DNA of 39,350 nt from an uncultured Prochlorococcus sp. (GCA_902624085.1 CACNWD010000012.1:1-39350), one strand, 5' to 3'; shown: positions 15,596-24,551, counted from the first letter of the stretch. A program made the numbers and translations. Notes: a model not told the origin generated them from the sequence alone.

Positions 15596-16389
15596 TTAAT
15601 AATTCTAAAATTTGGATAGTATCTGATGTTGATGGAACACTTATGGATCATTTTTATGATTTAACACCAGCAAAAGAAACAATAACCTGGTTGCAAAGAT
15701 TAGGAATCCCAGTAATTCTCTGTACTAGTAAGACTAAATCTGAAGTAAAGATTATTAGAGATGATCTAAATCTAAAAGATCCTTATATAGTTGAGAATGG
15801 CGGTGCAATATATGGAGAGTATACTGATGGGAAAGAATGGAAAATTATATTAGGTAAAAGTTATAGTGTATTGGAGAAAATTTTAAATAATCTTTCTGAT
15901 AATATAAATTTTAAATTAATACCTCTAAATACATTAACTGACGATGAAGCTACAAATTTAACAGGACTTAAGGGGGAATCTTTAAATTTAATGAGAGATA
16001 GGCATTGGAGTATGCCATTCTTAAACCCACCAGATACTTTTGATGAAGATTTAAAGAGACTTTGTGAAATATATGATGTAGATATCTTTAAAGGAAATAG
16101 AATGAGTCATTTGCTATCTAAAAATTCTAATAAAGGAATAGCTATAAAAAAACTTTTAAATAAAAATAAAAATTTAAATGTAGAAATAATTGGTTTAGGT
16201 GATTCTCCAAATGATTTACCACTTTTAATAAATTCAAAATATAAAATAATTATTTCAGGAATTAAAGGAGCAAATCAATTTCTTTTAAATGAATTAAAAG
16301 GAAAGGAATTTTGCATTTCTAAAAAACCTCATGGTTATGGATGGAAAGATGAGGTTTATAAATTAGTTACAAAGTTATTGAATAAATAA
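15592..16389 (+). CDS. gpgP: Glucosyl-3-phosphoglycerate phosphatase (MPGP-type HAD)
   Basis: A 265-residue HAD-IIB phosphatase of the mannosyl-3-phosphoglycerate phosphatase/YedP family. Motif I is VSDVDGTLMD with nucleophile D12 and acid/base D14; motif II is ILCTSKTKSEV with the phosphate-binding Thr/Ser; motif IV is GLGDSPNDLPLL with D204 and D208 binding magnesium. The cap (type C2B) sits between about residues 85 and 195. It removes the phosphate from glucosyl-3-phosphoglycerate to give glucosylglycerate. It overlaps the phosphorylase stop by 4 bp and is followed 7 bp later by glycerate kinase. Some family members also accept the mannosyl substrate. Confidence 0.82.
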   Translation: MINNSKIWIVSDVDGTLMDHFYDLTPAKETITWLQRLGIPVILCTSKTKSEVKIIRDDLNLKDPYIVENGGAIYGEYTDGKEWKIILGKSYSVLEKILNNLSDNINFKLIPLNTLTDDEATNLTGLKGESLNLMRDRHWSMPFLNPPDTFDEDLKRLCEIYDVDIFKGNRMSHLLSKNSNKGIAIKKLLNKNKNLNVEIIGLGDSPNDLPLLINSKYKIIISGIKGANQFLLNELKGKEFCISKKPHGYGWKDEVYKLVTKLLNK

Positions 16390-16396
16390 TTGCTTT

Positions 16397-17359
16397 ATGA
16401 ATTTAGACAAGATTAAATTTCCTCTAAATAATTATGAAAAACTAATCAATGATATTTCAGGATTAAAATTTGTTGAATGGATAAATTTCTGGGAAAAAGA
16501 GAGAAAGATCTTATCATATGTTTCTGAGTATTATCGCGAAAATTACAGAGATGATTGGCTTTGGGGAGTTATTTTACCAATATTGTATGATATTTATTAT
16601 TTAAAAAAATCTAGGAATCAGAGAATTGTAATTGGCTTATCAGCTTTACCTGGAACAGGAAAAACAACTCTTGGTGTACTTATTGAAAGACTTTCATTAA
16701 AAATGGGTATTAAAGCTTCTGTAGTTTCTATGGATGATTTTTACTTGCCTTTTAAAGAGATGAATATGGCTATAAAAGATAATCCATGGAATGTTTCAAG
16801 AGGGTTTCCTGGAAGTCATTCAATTTCTTTGATTGAGGAGAGAATTTTAGAATGGAAGAATACTGGAAGATTTAATTATCCAGTTTTTGATAAGTCATTA
16901 AGAAATGGATTAGGAGATAGAAGTTGCTGGAAAATAGACTTTCCTGAAATTCTAATTTTAGAAGGTTGGTTCTTAGGTGTTAATCAAATTTCGTCTCAGA
17001 TGATTTCCTCAGAGAATGTAAAACCAACACTCCATATAAGAGAAATAGAATATAGATCAAAAATACAAAAAAACTTAAATGAATATTTGAAAATTTGGCA
17101 ATTAATTGAGAAGATATGGCAAATAAAGCCAAAAGATTTTTCATACATGGATCAATGGAAATCTAAACAAGAAAATGAAATGTTAAGAATTAAGGGTAAT
17201 GCTCTAGTTGATAATCAATTAAAAAATTTTCTAAGAATGTTGAATTGCTCCATTCCTCAAAAAAGTTTTAATGAAATAAATTCCAAATATTTAATCCTAT
17301 TAAATAAAAATCGGGAATTAATAAGTGCATCTTTAAATATTCAAAGAAATAAATTTTAA
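16397..17359 (+). CDS. glyK: D-glycerate 3-kinase (plant/cyanobacterial type)
   Basis: A 320-residue P-loop kinase. Walker A reads LSALPGTGKTTLG with the lysine at residue 89; SVVSMDDFYLPFKEM is the uridine-kinase-like substrate segment; NVSRGFPGSHSISLIEERIL matches the glycerate-binding RG-PGSH motif that defines the GLYK family; EILILEGWFLG is Walker B. In cyanobacteria this enzyme phosphorylates D-glycerate to 3-phosphoglycerate at the end of photorespiration. Here it closes the glucosylglycerate cycle by recycling the glycerate freed by the phosphorylase and can feed 3-phosphoglycerate to GpgS. The protein has about 75 residues before the P-loop, usual for the family. Confidence 0.85.
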   Translation: MNLDKIKFPLNNYEKLINDISGLKFVEWINFWEKERKILSYVSEYYRENYRDDWLWGVILPILYDIYYLKKSRNQRIVIGLSALPGTGKTTLGVLIERLSLKMGIKASVVSMDDFYLPFKEMNMAIKDNPWNVSRGFPGSHSISLIEERILEWKNTGRFNYPVFDKSLRNGLGDRSCWKIDFPEILILEGWFLGVNQISSQMISSENVKPTLHIREIEYRSKIQKNLNEYLKIWQLIEKIWQIKPKDFSYMDQWKSKQENEMLRIKGNALVDNQLKNFLRMLNCSIPQKSFNEINSKYLILLNKNRELISASLNIQRNKF

Positions 17360-17435
17360 ATATCTTCGACTCGATATTTTTTGTAATAGGAATTTTATAT
17401 ATTGATATTATTCAAAAAGATTATTTAAATATTTA

Positions 17436-17561
17436 ATGTATATTTTTTCCTCTTTTGCTATAGGTGGATTTGTTCCATCTGCAGCCGCCGCGGGTACTTT
17501 ATTATTAATAGGACTGACTGCATTTTTCTACCTTGGCATTAAAGGACCAAAAGATTATTAA
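17436..17561 (+). CDS. Tiny single-span membrane protein (41 aa)
   Basis: A 41-residue frame: MYIFSSFAIGGFVPSAAAAG, then TLLLIGLTAFFYLGIKGPKD and Y. One span of about 20 residues with Ala/Gly-rich N-terminal side and a short positively charged end, the shape of the low-molecular-weight subunits of photosystems, cytochrome b6f or NDH-1. It does not match any of those I can recall (PsbM, PsbX, PsbY, PetM, PetG, PsaM), so it remains unnamed. The run encoding SAAAAG is locally G/C-rich, unlike surrounding DNA, which argues for selection. Confidence 0.55.
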   Translation: MYIFSSFAIGGFVPSAAAAGTLLLIGLTAFFYLGIKGPKDY

Positions 17562-17615
17562 AAAACATTCCTGAATATAAAGAGCTTTTATTCAAAACAC
17601 TTATATAATAATTAT

Positions 17616-17750
17616 ATGGAATTAACAACGGTACTTTTCTTTTTTAGCTTTCCTTTTGTTTTATTGACTGCTTACTTTGGTACAAAAAGTAATTTTTATG
17701 AAAGTGATAACTATAAAGGAGATGGTTGCGCTCATGATGTGAAAAGGTAA
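17616..17750 (+). CDS. Tiny single-span membrane protein (44 aa)
   Basis: A 44-residue frame: MELTTVLFFFSFPFVLLTAY, FGTKSNFYESDNYKGDGCAH, DVKR. One N-terminal span, then a short polar tail with a single cysteine. Lies about 55 bp behind the 41-residue membrane protein on the same strand. Family unknown. Confidence 0.45.
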   Translation: MELTTVLFFFSFPFVLLTAYFGTKSNFYESDNYKGDGCAHDVKR

Positions 17751-17755
17751 GTAAT

Positions 17756-18034
17756 TTAATCTTTACCTCCGTAAATACATGTCCATTTACTATCAAATTG
17801 CCAAACTGGTTTGTATATCTCTTTTGTAATTTTTTCACCAGCTATTAAACAGGTTTCTAAATCTTTCATAGGTAAAGAATATAAAGATGGACTTGTTATA
17901 CCACTTACTTCTGGTCTACCACTTGGCCCTTGTCTGTATGTACCTATAACTAACCAATAATTAGCTTTTATTGGATTTGCTATATTCAAGATTCCCAATA
18001 TAAATAGAAATTTAAAAATTAATCTATAGTTCAT
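17756..18034 (-). CDS. Secreted hypothetical protein (92 aa)
   Basis: A 92-residue protein with a signal sequence (MNYRLIFKFLFILGILNIAN, likely cleaved after PIKA). The mature domain begins NYWLVIGTYRQGPSGRPE and has two cysteines (ETCLIAG and WTCIYGGKD) that could form a disulfide. Beta-rich look with several aromatic residues. Family unknown to me. Stands between the tiny membrane genes (convergent) and uppP (divergent). Confidence 0.6.
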   Translation of the reverse strand: MNYRLIFKFLFILGILNIANPIKANYWLVIGTYRQGPSGRPEVSGITSPSLYSLPMKDLETCLIAGEKITKEIYKPVWQFDSKWTCIYGGKD

Positions 18035-18116
18035 TTTAGTTTAAAAATTGGTATAAGTAATTTTTTTATAAATATTTATTCCTATAATAAATCAAAATAC
18101 TTTATGAAAACCTTTC

Positions 18117-18917
18117 TTGAATTATCTTAAATATTTATTTTATGGAATTATTCAAGGATTTACTGAATTTTTACCGATTAGTAGTAGTGCCCACTTAAAA
18201 GTATTGTCTGAATTTTTCGGTTTACAAGATCCAGGATCCTCTCTATCTGCAATAGTACAAATTGCAAGCGTTTTAGCCTTACTAACATACTTTAGAAATG
18301 ATTTTAGAACTATTAATGGTATTTACTTCGTTAATAATTATTTATATAAAAGAAAAATATTTATATCAATATTAATCGGTTCAATTTCTATTATATTTTT
18401 AGGTGGATTTATCAAATTTATAATACCTCAGTTTTATGAAATATATCTCCGCTCAAATGTATTAATTGGTGTCATTTCAATTCTTACTGCTTTATTAATG
18501 TACTTATCTCAATTAACAAAGAATAAAGATATAACATTAAAAAATCATAGTTTTTTAAATAGTTTTCTTATAGGTTTAGCTCAGTCTTTCGCGGTAATTC
18601 CTGGAGTATCTAGATCAGGAATAACCATAACTATGGCCCTTTTACTTGGTTGGGAGAGAGTTGAAGCTACAAAGTTTTCTTTCTTACTTGGAATACCAGC
18701 AATATCATTAGCTGCTTTGGTTGAAATTTTTAGTTCAGTTAAAGGAAATTTATTAATACCTTATGGTCCTCTTTTCCTTGCTTTAATTTCAGCTTTTATA
18801 ACTTCATATATTTCAATTAAATTTTTAATTAGATATATTTCATTGAAAGGTTTAAAGGCTTTTATTTTTTATAAATTATTTTTTGGGGTATTAATTTTAT
18901 GTTGGGAAATTTTTTAA
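18117..18917 (+). CDS. uppP: Undecaprenyl-diphosphatase
   Basis: A 266-residue integral membrane phosphatase that recycles undecaprenyl pyrophosphate for peptidoglycan and other wall polymer synthesis. The first motif is complete: GIIQGFTEFLPISSSAHLKV (about 10-29), with the catalytic Glu and the SSSAH. The second is FAVIPGVSRSGITITMALLL with the PGxSRSG box, near residues 160-179. Multiple spans. Starts at TTG 18117; no ATG is in frame close by. Length agrees with the family. Confidence 0.92.
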   Translation: MNYLKYLFYGIIQGFTEFLPISSSAHLKVLSEFFGLQDPGSSLSAIVQIASVLALLTYFRNDFRTINGIYFVNNYLYKRKIFISILIGSISIIFLGGFIKFIIPQFYEIYLRSNVLIGVISILTALLMYLSQLTKNKDITLKNHSFLNSFLIGLAQSFAVIPGVSRSGITITMALLLGWERVEATKFSFLLGIPAISLAALVEIFSSVKGNLLIPYGPLFLALISAFITSYISIKFLIRYISLKGLKAFIFYKLFFGVLILCWEIF

Positions 18918-18967
18918 TAAAAATACTTTTATATTTATGCTAGTCTTAAAATGCTTACAATTAATGA

Positions 18968-19123
18968 ATGTATTATTTTATATCTATTCAATTAGGTGAA
19001 GTAGAAGTCTCTAATTTAACTTTAGGAGTATTAATATTTTTCTCATCGTTTACATTTTTGGCAGTTGGTGTTAGTTCATTTAAATTATATAAATCACTAA
19101 TAAATAGTGATAATAACGACTAA
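18968..19123 (+). CDS. Tiny single-span membrane protein (51 aa)
   Basis: A 51-residue frame, MYYFISIQLGEVEVSNLTLG, VLIFFSSFTFLAVGVSSFKL, YKSLINSDNND. One span in the centre, an acidic tail. It ends immediately before the tRNA-Pro gene on the other strand. No recognised family. Confidence 0.4.
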   Translation: MYYFISIQLGEVEVSNLTLGVLIFFSSFTFLAVGVSSFKLYKSLINSDNND

Positions 19124-19125
19124 TA

Positions 19126-19199
19126 TCGGAACGGCGGGATTTGAACCCACGACCCCCACTACCCCAAAGTGGTGCGCTACCAAACTGCGCTACGCCCCG
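19126..19199 (-). tRNA. tRNA-Pro (anticodon TGG)
   Basis: Read on the minus strand: acceptor CGGGGCG pairs with CGTTCCG (two G-U), D arm GCGCAGTTTGGTAGCGC, anticodon arm CCACTTTGGGGTAGTGG giving loop TTTGGGG with anticodon TGG, T arm GTGGGTTCAAATCCCGC, discriminator A. CCA is not encoded. All four arms close properly. Confidence 0.95.
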
Positions 19200-19380
19200 T
19201 CATATTAAACATGATATATCCTAAAAATTTTTTTTATGCTTTATAGATTTTTTTTATAATTTTCTTAATTAATAATTTTGATCAACTTATATATTTTCTA
19301 CCAATATCGAAGATTATAGTATTTAAATTTTTTTAATATTACTTTTATGATCAATCTACTTTAATTATTTTTTTTAAAAT

Positions 19381-20091
19381 TTATGAAATTGGTTCATTTG
19401 TAGATATTAAGACGCATTTATCAACTTCCCAATTGAAATTTTCCCATATTTCCTTTTTTAATTTGTAATTTGAATTTTCAAATTCTTTTAAACTAATTTT
19501 TGTGGGAGATGCTGAACAATATTGCCTGCTTCCAAATGAAGCAAGATATTGTTGGTGGTACTCTTCAGCATAAAAATATTTATTTATTTTTTTAATTTCA
19601 GTTTCAATTGTTCCAAAATTATTTTTTTCTAAAGCTTTTTGATAAGCTTTTTGGCTATTAATGATTATTTCTTCTTGGTTTTTATTGTTGAAATATATAG
19701 CGGATCGATATTGGGTTCCACAATCATTTCCTTGTCTATTTTTTTGTGTGGGATCATGACATTCCCAAAACATCTTCAATAAATCACTAATATCTATGAC
19801 ATTTTTATCCCAAATAACTTTTACAACTTCAGTATGGCCTGTATAGCCAGAGCAAACTTCATTATATGTCGGATTAATCTTTTCACCACCTGAATAACCT
19901 ACAGAAGTAGTAATGACTCCAGGAAGTTTCCAAAAGCACTTTTCAGCTCCCCAAAAACATCCACAACCAAATAAAATTGAATCCTCTCCGAGTTCTGGCT
20001 CTTTAAAAATATTTGTTTTTAAAATCCTGTGTTTGAAAAATTTATCTCTTTTACTTTTTTCATCATCTTTATTTTTAAAAAGTTTAAACAT
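19381..20091 (-). CDS. msrA: Peptide methionine sulfoxide reductase MsrA
   Basis: A 236-residue enzyme reducing methionine-S-sulfoxide in proteins and free methionine, an oxidative-damage repair function. Active-site motif GCFWGAEKCFW has nucleophilic C45 just after another cysteine (C43). Downstream: SVGYSGG, YNEVCSGYTGHTEVVKV and FWECHDPTQKNRQGND with the expected Glu/Asp and Tyr residues, then RSAIYF. Resolving cysteines are possible in QYCSASPTK and at WEVDKCVLI near the C-terminus. There is an N-terminal extension of about 35 residues, charged rather than hydrophobic. Confidence 0.92.
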   Translation of the reverse strand: MFKLFKNKDDEKSKRDKFFKHRILKTNIFKEPELGEDSILFGCGCFWGAEKCFWKLPGVITTSVGYSGGEKINPTYNEVCSGYTGHTEVVKVIWDKNVIDISDLLKMFWECHDPTQKNRQGNDCGTQYRSAIYFNNKNQEEIIINSQKAYQKALEKNNFGTIETEIKKINKYFYAEEYHQQYLASFGSRQYCSASPTKISLKEFENSNYKLKKEIWENFNWEVDKCVLISTNEPIS

Positions 20092-20149
20092 TTAGGTTTT
20101 TTTTTATATTATAAATATTTAAAATTATTTTTGAAAATTAAAGAAAAAT

Positions 20150-21907
20150 TTATTTGTTTAAATTATCTTCTAAATTTTTAACAGCTAGTTCTCTCTCCCA
20201 TAAATTTTTATAAAGTCCATCTTTTTCTATTAAATCCTTATGAACACCTTCTTGAATTATCTTACCTTTATCCATAACTAAAACTCTATCGCATGATGCT
20301 GCCACTGATAATTGGTGACTTATCATTAATATAGTTTTGTTCTTATTATCTCTAATCTCTTTAATGATTTTAGAAGCGGTTTTATTATCTACGCTTGCCA
20401 AAGCATCATCTAGAACAATAACAGGAGCGTTAACAAGAAGTGCCCTCCCTAAAGCTGTTCTTTGTCTTTGACCACCACTAAGTGTAATACCTCTTTCTCC
20501 TACTAAAGTATTATATCCTTTTGGGAAATTGATAATATCCTCACTTAGACCTGCCTTACTAGCTGATGTTTTTACTGTATCTATAGATGCTTTGGGATCT
20601 CCAAATCTAAGATTTTCTGAAATTGTTGATGTGAATAAAAATGCTTCTTGAGGAACAATTGCTACATTTTTTCTTAGGTATTTAAGATCTATTCTTTTTA
20701 CATCAATATTGTCAATAAATAATTGATCTTTAGGAATATCTATTGTTCTACCTAAAGCTTTGGCTAATGTTGTTTTCCCGCAACCAACTGGTCCAACAAT
20801 TGCGACAAGCTCACCTGGTAAAATTTTAAGTTCAATACCATCTAAAGCATTAGTTTTTGAACTTTCGTATCTTATTTTTAGATCTTTCGCTTCAATTAAG
20901 CCTTTAATTGCTTTATTTGATTTTTTATAACTTTTATTGTTTTTAATTTTAGGTTCGCTTTGAAAAATTTCTTCGATTCTATCTAAACTTACTTGACCTA
21001 ATTGAAAAGTATTTAGTGTAAATCCTAATAATGCTGTAGGAAAAACTAATCTCTCAACATAAAGTATTAATGCAACTAATCCGCCTATAGTTATAAATCC
21101 ATTCTCAAGTTGTGATGTGCCTAATGCAAGTAGTAGTAATAGGGAGATTGATGAAATGCCCTGAAGTAGAGGAAATAATGTACTTGCTGTTCTTGCAAGT
21201 TTTATGGCTGCATTTCTATAAGCCTTGTTAAATTTATTAAATTGATCATATTCTGATAATTCTTGTGCATAAATTTTAATTGCACTTATCCCTGATAAGT
21301 CTTCTTGTATTAAGTCACTTAATTTTGATAATGCCTCTTGCTGTAAACGCCTTTGATTAACCATTCTTCCCCCAAATGAACCTACGATTGCAAGGATTAT
21401 TGGAAAAATTAGTAAAGAAGAAATAGTTAAAGTTTTATTAATAGAGAACATTGACGGGATTGTTAATGAATAAGCAAGAATGATATTGCAAAGACTTAGT
21501 ACTGTAAAACCTAATAGCCGCCTAACATTTTCAACATCACTTGTGGCTCTTGCGATGATATCTCCGCTACCCATCTTTTGAATCCAATCTGGATCTTGAA
21601 TTAGTAAGTGTTCAAAAAGTTTTTGTCTTAATTTAACTTCTACCTTTCTACCAATACCAAAAACTATTTGTCTTGAGGATAAACGGATTACACCCATTAA
21701 GGTTGCTAGAAGTATTAGCCATAAAGATTTTTGTATTATAAAGTTTCTAGAAAATCCTTCTTGGAGTTGGTCAATGATATTTTTAACTTCCAATGGAATT
21801 ATTACACTTAATATATTTACGATTAATAAAGCAATTGAACCAATTAATAATTCTTTTTTGAATGGTTTAAGGTATTTTCCAATAATATTTAATTTCAGAT
21901 TTTTCAT
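20150..21907 (-). CDS. ABC exporter (MsbA/MdlA-like, fused membrane and ATPase domains)
   Basis: A 585-residue half-transporter: six spans over about residues 1-310, then an ATPase domain. Walker A is GPVGCGKTT (372-380), signature LSGGQRQR (476-483), Walker B VIVLDDALASVD, H-loop ISHQLS. At the position of the catalytic Glu after Walker B there is Asp (D501 following D500). This LDD sequence is found in MdlA-type and heterodimeric exporters, where one of two sites is weakened. It may therefore work with a second half-transporter elsewhere. Substrate unknown: lipid, peptide or drug. Confidence 0.88.
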   Translation of the reverse strand: MKNLKLNIIGKYLKPFKKELLIGSIALLIVNILSVIIPLEVKNIIDQLQEGFSRNFIIQKSLWLILLATLMGVIRLSSRQIVFGIGRKVEVKLRQKLFEHLLIQDPDWIQKMGSGDIIARATSDVENVRRLLGFTVLSLCNIILAYSLTIPSMFSINKTLTISSLLIFPIILAIVGSFGGRMVNQRRLQQEALSKLSDLIQEDLSGISAIKIYAQELSEYDQFNKFNKAYRNAAIKLARTASTLFPLLQGISSISLLLLLALGTSQLENGFITIGGLVALILYVERLVFPTALLGFTLNTFQLGQVSLDRIEEIFQSEPKIKNNKSYKKSNKAIKGLIEAKDLKIRYESSKTNALDGIELKILPGELVAIVGPVGCGKTTLAKALGRTIDIPKDQLFIDNIDVKRIDLKYLRKNVAIVPQEAFLFTSTISENLRFGDPKASIDTVKTSASKAGLSEDIINFPKGYNTLVGERGITLSGGQRQRTALGRALLVNAPVIVLDDALASVDNKTASKIIKEIRDNKNKTILMISHQLSVAASCDRVLVMDKGKIIQEGVHKDLIEKDGLYKNLWERELAVKNLEDNLNK

Positions 21908-21987
21908 TAAGTTTTTCCAATAAGATTAAGATAATGTTTCATTTTTAAATTTGTGAGCTAATTTTATAAAGATAAGCTTTTTTTACT

Positions 21988-22284
21988 ATGGAAGATGATC
22001 AGATACATCCCCTTCATGATACTGATAAAAATATCATAGATGCTCTTGTCGTTAAACAAATACCTTCAGATATTGATTTAATAAATTTAGCCAGATTAAT
22101 TAAAAGATATCAAAATTTTCCTGGAGAAAAAGATCTTAAAAGTGATTTAGAAAAGATTATCAAATTTTGGAATATTTCAGAAGAATTATTATTTGCAAAA
22201 ACAAGAGATATTTGGTCAAATAATTTTAAACCAAATAATGCACCAAAAGATTTAATTGGTTCAGGTTTTGATACTAATAACTAA
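21988..22284 (+). CDS. DUF3288 family protein (98 aa)
   Basis: A 98-residue soluble protein that looks like the cyanobacterial DUF3288 family: [16 protein letters not shown] near the N-terminus, then [20 protein letters not shown] and [20 protein letters not shown]. These are small all-helical proteins of unknown function. It precedes trpD by 14 bp and is probably transcribed with it and carA. Divergent from the ABC exporter, with about 80 bp between starts. Confidence 0.65.
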   Translation: MEDDQIHPLHDTDKNIIDALVVKQIPSDIDLINLARLIKRYQNFPGEKDLKSDLEKIIKFWNISEELLFAKTRDIWSNNFKPNNAPKDLIGSGFDTNN

Positions 22285-22298
22285 TTTTCAAACTTAAA

Positions 22299-23333
22299 AT
22301 GACAATATCAAACCAAATATCCTCAATTCTAGAAACGATTCTCCAAGGAAATGATTTGGATGAAAAGATGTCAAGAATACTTATGAATGGTTGGCTGAAT
22401 GATGATATTTCTCCAATCAAGTCAGCTGCTATATTGGCAGGCTTAAGATGCAAAAGAGTTAGTGGTATAGAGTTGGCAACTATGGCAAATATATTACTTG
22501 ATGCTTGTGATTTGCCTATTGCTAGGCCTGATTTATTTCTTGTAGATACATGCGGGACTGGAGGAGATGGAGCTAATACTTTTAATATTTCTACTGCTGT
22601 AGCTTTTGTTGCTTCTGCATGTGGAGTAAATGTATCAAAACATGGAAATCGAAGTGCAAGTGGCAAAGTGGGTTCTGCAGATGTTCTATTTAATTTAGGA
22701 ATGAATTTAAACGCCCCTTTAGAAAAAATTATAAAGGCTGTAGATGATGTAGGAATTACTTTTCTATTCGCTCCCGCATGGCATAAATCACTTGGCAAGT
22801 TAGCTCCAATCAGAAAAGATATTGGTGTGAGAACTGTTTTTAATCAATTAGGTCCATTAGTAAATCCTCTAAGACCGAATGCTCAAGTCCTTGGTGTAGC
22901 TTCTGAGGATCAACTCAAACCTATGGCATTAGCTTTACAAAAACTTGGAATGAAAAGAGCGATCGTTATCTTTGGATATGGCGGATTGGATGAAGCATCA
23001 TTAGAAGGGGAAAACAAAATTATTTTTTTAGAAAATGGAGTCTTAAATTCATCTACTATTAATTTTTCTGATTTTAAATTTAATAATATTTCTAATAATG
23101 ATCTCGTTGTTTCTGGAGATTTGACTAATGAAGAGATATTAATATCTGTATTAAATGGGACAGGAAATAAAAGTCATATTAGTGTAGTGGCTTTTAATAC
23201 AGCTCTAGTACTTTGGGCTTCTGGCATAGAAAATGATCTCTCTAATTGTATTAATATGGCCTTCTCCTCTATAGAAAAAGGTTTGCCAATGAAGAAATTT
23301 TTAAACTTAAAAAGTTATTTAGAGGAAAATTAA
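22299..23333 (+). CDS. trpD: Anthranilate phosphoribosyltransferase
   Basis: A 344-residue enzyme joining anthranilate and PRPP in tryptophan synthesis. The PRPP/diphosphate-binding loop is [19 protein letters not shown] (from residue 85), followed by [20 protein letters not shown] for magnesium and anthranilate, [20 protein letters not shown] and [16 protein letters not shown]. Length and order are standard. It lies between the DUF3288 gene and carA in a closely spaced plus-strand run; the gap to carA is 13 bp. Confidence 0.95.
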   Translation: MTISNQISSILETILQGNDLDEKMSRILMNGWLNDDISPIKSAAILAGLRCKRVSGIELATMANILLDACDLPIARPDLFLVDTCGTGGDGANTFNISTAVAFVASACGVNVSKHGNRSASGKVGSADVLFNLGMNLNAPLEKIIKAVDDVGITFLFAPAWHKSLGKLAPIRKDIGVRTVFNQLGPLVNPLRPNAQVLGVASEDQLKPMALALQKLGMKRAIVIFGYGGLDEASLEGENKIIFLENGVLNSSTINFSDFKFNNISNNDLVVSGDLTNEEILISVLNGTGNKSHISVVAFNTALVLWASGIENDLSNCINMAFSSIEKGLPMKKFLNLKSYLEEN

Positions 23334-23346
23334 ATAAACTAAATAA

Positions 23347-24489
23347 ATGGATGATTCTTTTAAAAAAAATGCGAAGTTAGTTCTTAATAATGGAATAATA
23401 TTTAATGGTTATTCCTTTGGTGCAAAAGGTAAAGCGATTGGTGAGGTCGTTTTTAATACAGGTATGACTGGATATCAAGAAGTTATGACCGATCCAAGTT
23501 ACTTTGGACAGATTTTAGTATTTACTTATCCAGAAATTGGGAACACAGGTATTAACTTTGAGGATTCAGAATCTGATAATAATATTGTTAAAGGGATAAT
23601 AGTTAGAAACTTTTCAAATAATACCAGTAATTGGAGATCAAAATTATCTTTTGACCAGTGGTTAAAAAATAATAATGTAATAGGTTTATTTGGCATAGAT
23701 ACAAGAGCTTTAGTAAAGATATTAAGAAATAATGGTTCAATGAATGGAATTATAATTACCGATGATATCAGTATCGAAAGTTGCAGGAACTACTTAAATA
23801 AAACTCCAAGTATGAATGGATTGAATTTTGCTTCTAAGGTTTCTACTACTAAAGAATATTTTTGGAATCATTCTGAATCAAAATTCTCATTTGGAAACAT
23901 TAAAAGCATTCATAAACAAAAAAAATTAAAAGTTGTTGCTATTGATTTTGGTATTAAAAAATCTATTTTAAATAGATTAACTTATTATGGTTGTGATGTA
24001 ATCGTTTTACCTTCTAAGACTTCAATTGATAAAGTTTTATCATATGAGCCAAATGGGATATTTTTTTCTAATGGACCAGGAGATCCTTCAAGTGTTTATG
24101 AAGGTATAAAGTTAGCTAAGGATTTAATTGAGATAGGAAATATACCTATGTTTGGAATTTGTTTGGGGCATCAAATATTTGGATTAGCTTTGGGCGGCAA
24201 AACTTATAAATTATCTTTTGGGCATCGTGGTTTAAATCATCCTTGTGGTATAGGTAATAAAATTGACATAACAAGTCAAAATCATGGATTTGCTTTAGCG
24301 TCAGATTCAATCCCCAAAGATATCGCTGAAGTTACTTTTTTAAATCTAAATGATAATACTGTTGCCGGTCTAAAAATCAAAAATAAACCGATTTTTAGCG
24401 TACAATATCACCCTGAAGCCTCTCCTGGACCGCATGATTCTGATTATTTATTTAAAAATTTTGTTTCTCTAATGTTAGAAAGATGTTGA
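23347..24489 (+). CDS. carA: Carbamoyl-phosphate synthase small chain (glutaminase)
   Basis: A 380-residue subunit releasing ammonia from glutamine for carbamoyl phosphate, serving arginine and pyrimidine synthesis. N-terminal CPSase_sm_chain domain: VVFNTGMTGYQEVMTDPSYF and IDTRALVKILR. C-terminal class I glutamine amidotransferase with catalytic C272 in FGICLGHQIFGLALGG and the H355/E357 pair in QYHPEASPGPHDSDYLF. No sign of carB in the window, as is common in cyanobacteria where the two are unlinked. Confidence 0.96.
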   Translation: MDDSFKKNAKLVLNNGIIFNGYSFGAKGKAIGEVVFNTGMTGYQEVMTDPSYFGQILVFTYPEIGNTGINFEDSESDNNIVKGIIVRNFSNNTSNWRSKLSFDQWLKNNNVIGLFGIDTRALVKILRNNGSMNGIIITDDISIESCRNYLNKTPSMNGLNFASKVSTTKEYFWNHSESKFSFGNIKSIHKQKKLKVVAIDFGIKKSILNRLTYYGCDVIVLPSKTSIDKVLSYEPNGIFFSNGPGDPSSVYEGIKLAKDLIEIGNIPMFGICLGHQIFGLALGGKTYKLSFGHRGLNHPCGIGNKIDITSQNHGFALASDSIPKDIAEVTFLNLNDNTVAGLKIKNKPIFSVQYHPEASPGPHDSDYLFKNFVSLMLERC

Positions 24490-24538
24490 CATATTCTATT
24501 CTTTTGATTTGATAATTACATTTAATAAATTATTTTTT

Positions 24539-24543
24539 GGAGG
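24539..24543 (+). promoter_or_regulatory. Strong Shine-Dalgarno before the ATA start
   Basis: GGAGG at 24539-24543, eight bases before ATA at 24552. It is an unusually perfect ribosome-binding site for this genome and fixes the start of the STAS gene at a codon that is not ATG, GTG or TTG. Confidence 0.6.
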
Positions 24544-24551
24544 AATAAATC

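Noticed and set aside
17644-17838. 64-codon minus-strand frame
   Set aside because: It overlaps both the secreted 92-residue gene (same strand, other frame) and the plus-strand 44-residue membrane protein, and its composition is not protein-like.
22274-22798. 174-codon minus-strand frame within trpD
   Set aside because: Lies entirely opposite the conserved PRPP-binding part of trpD; an antisense shadow.
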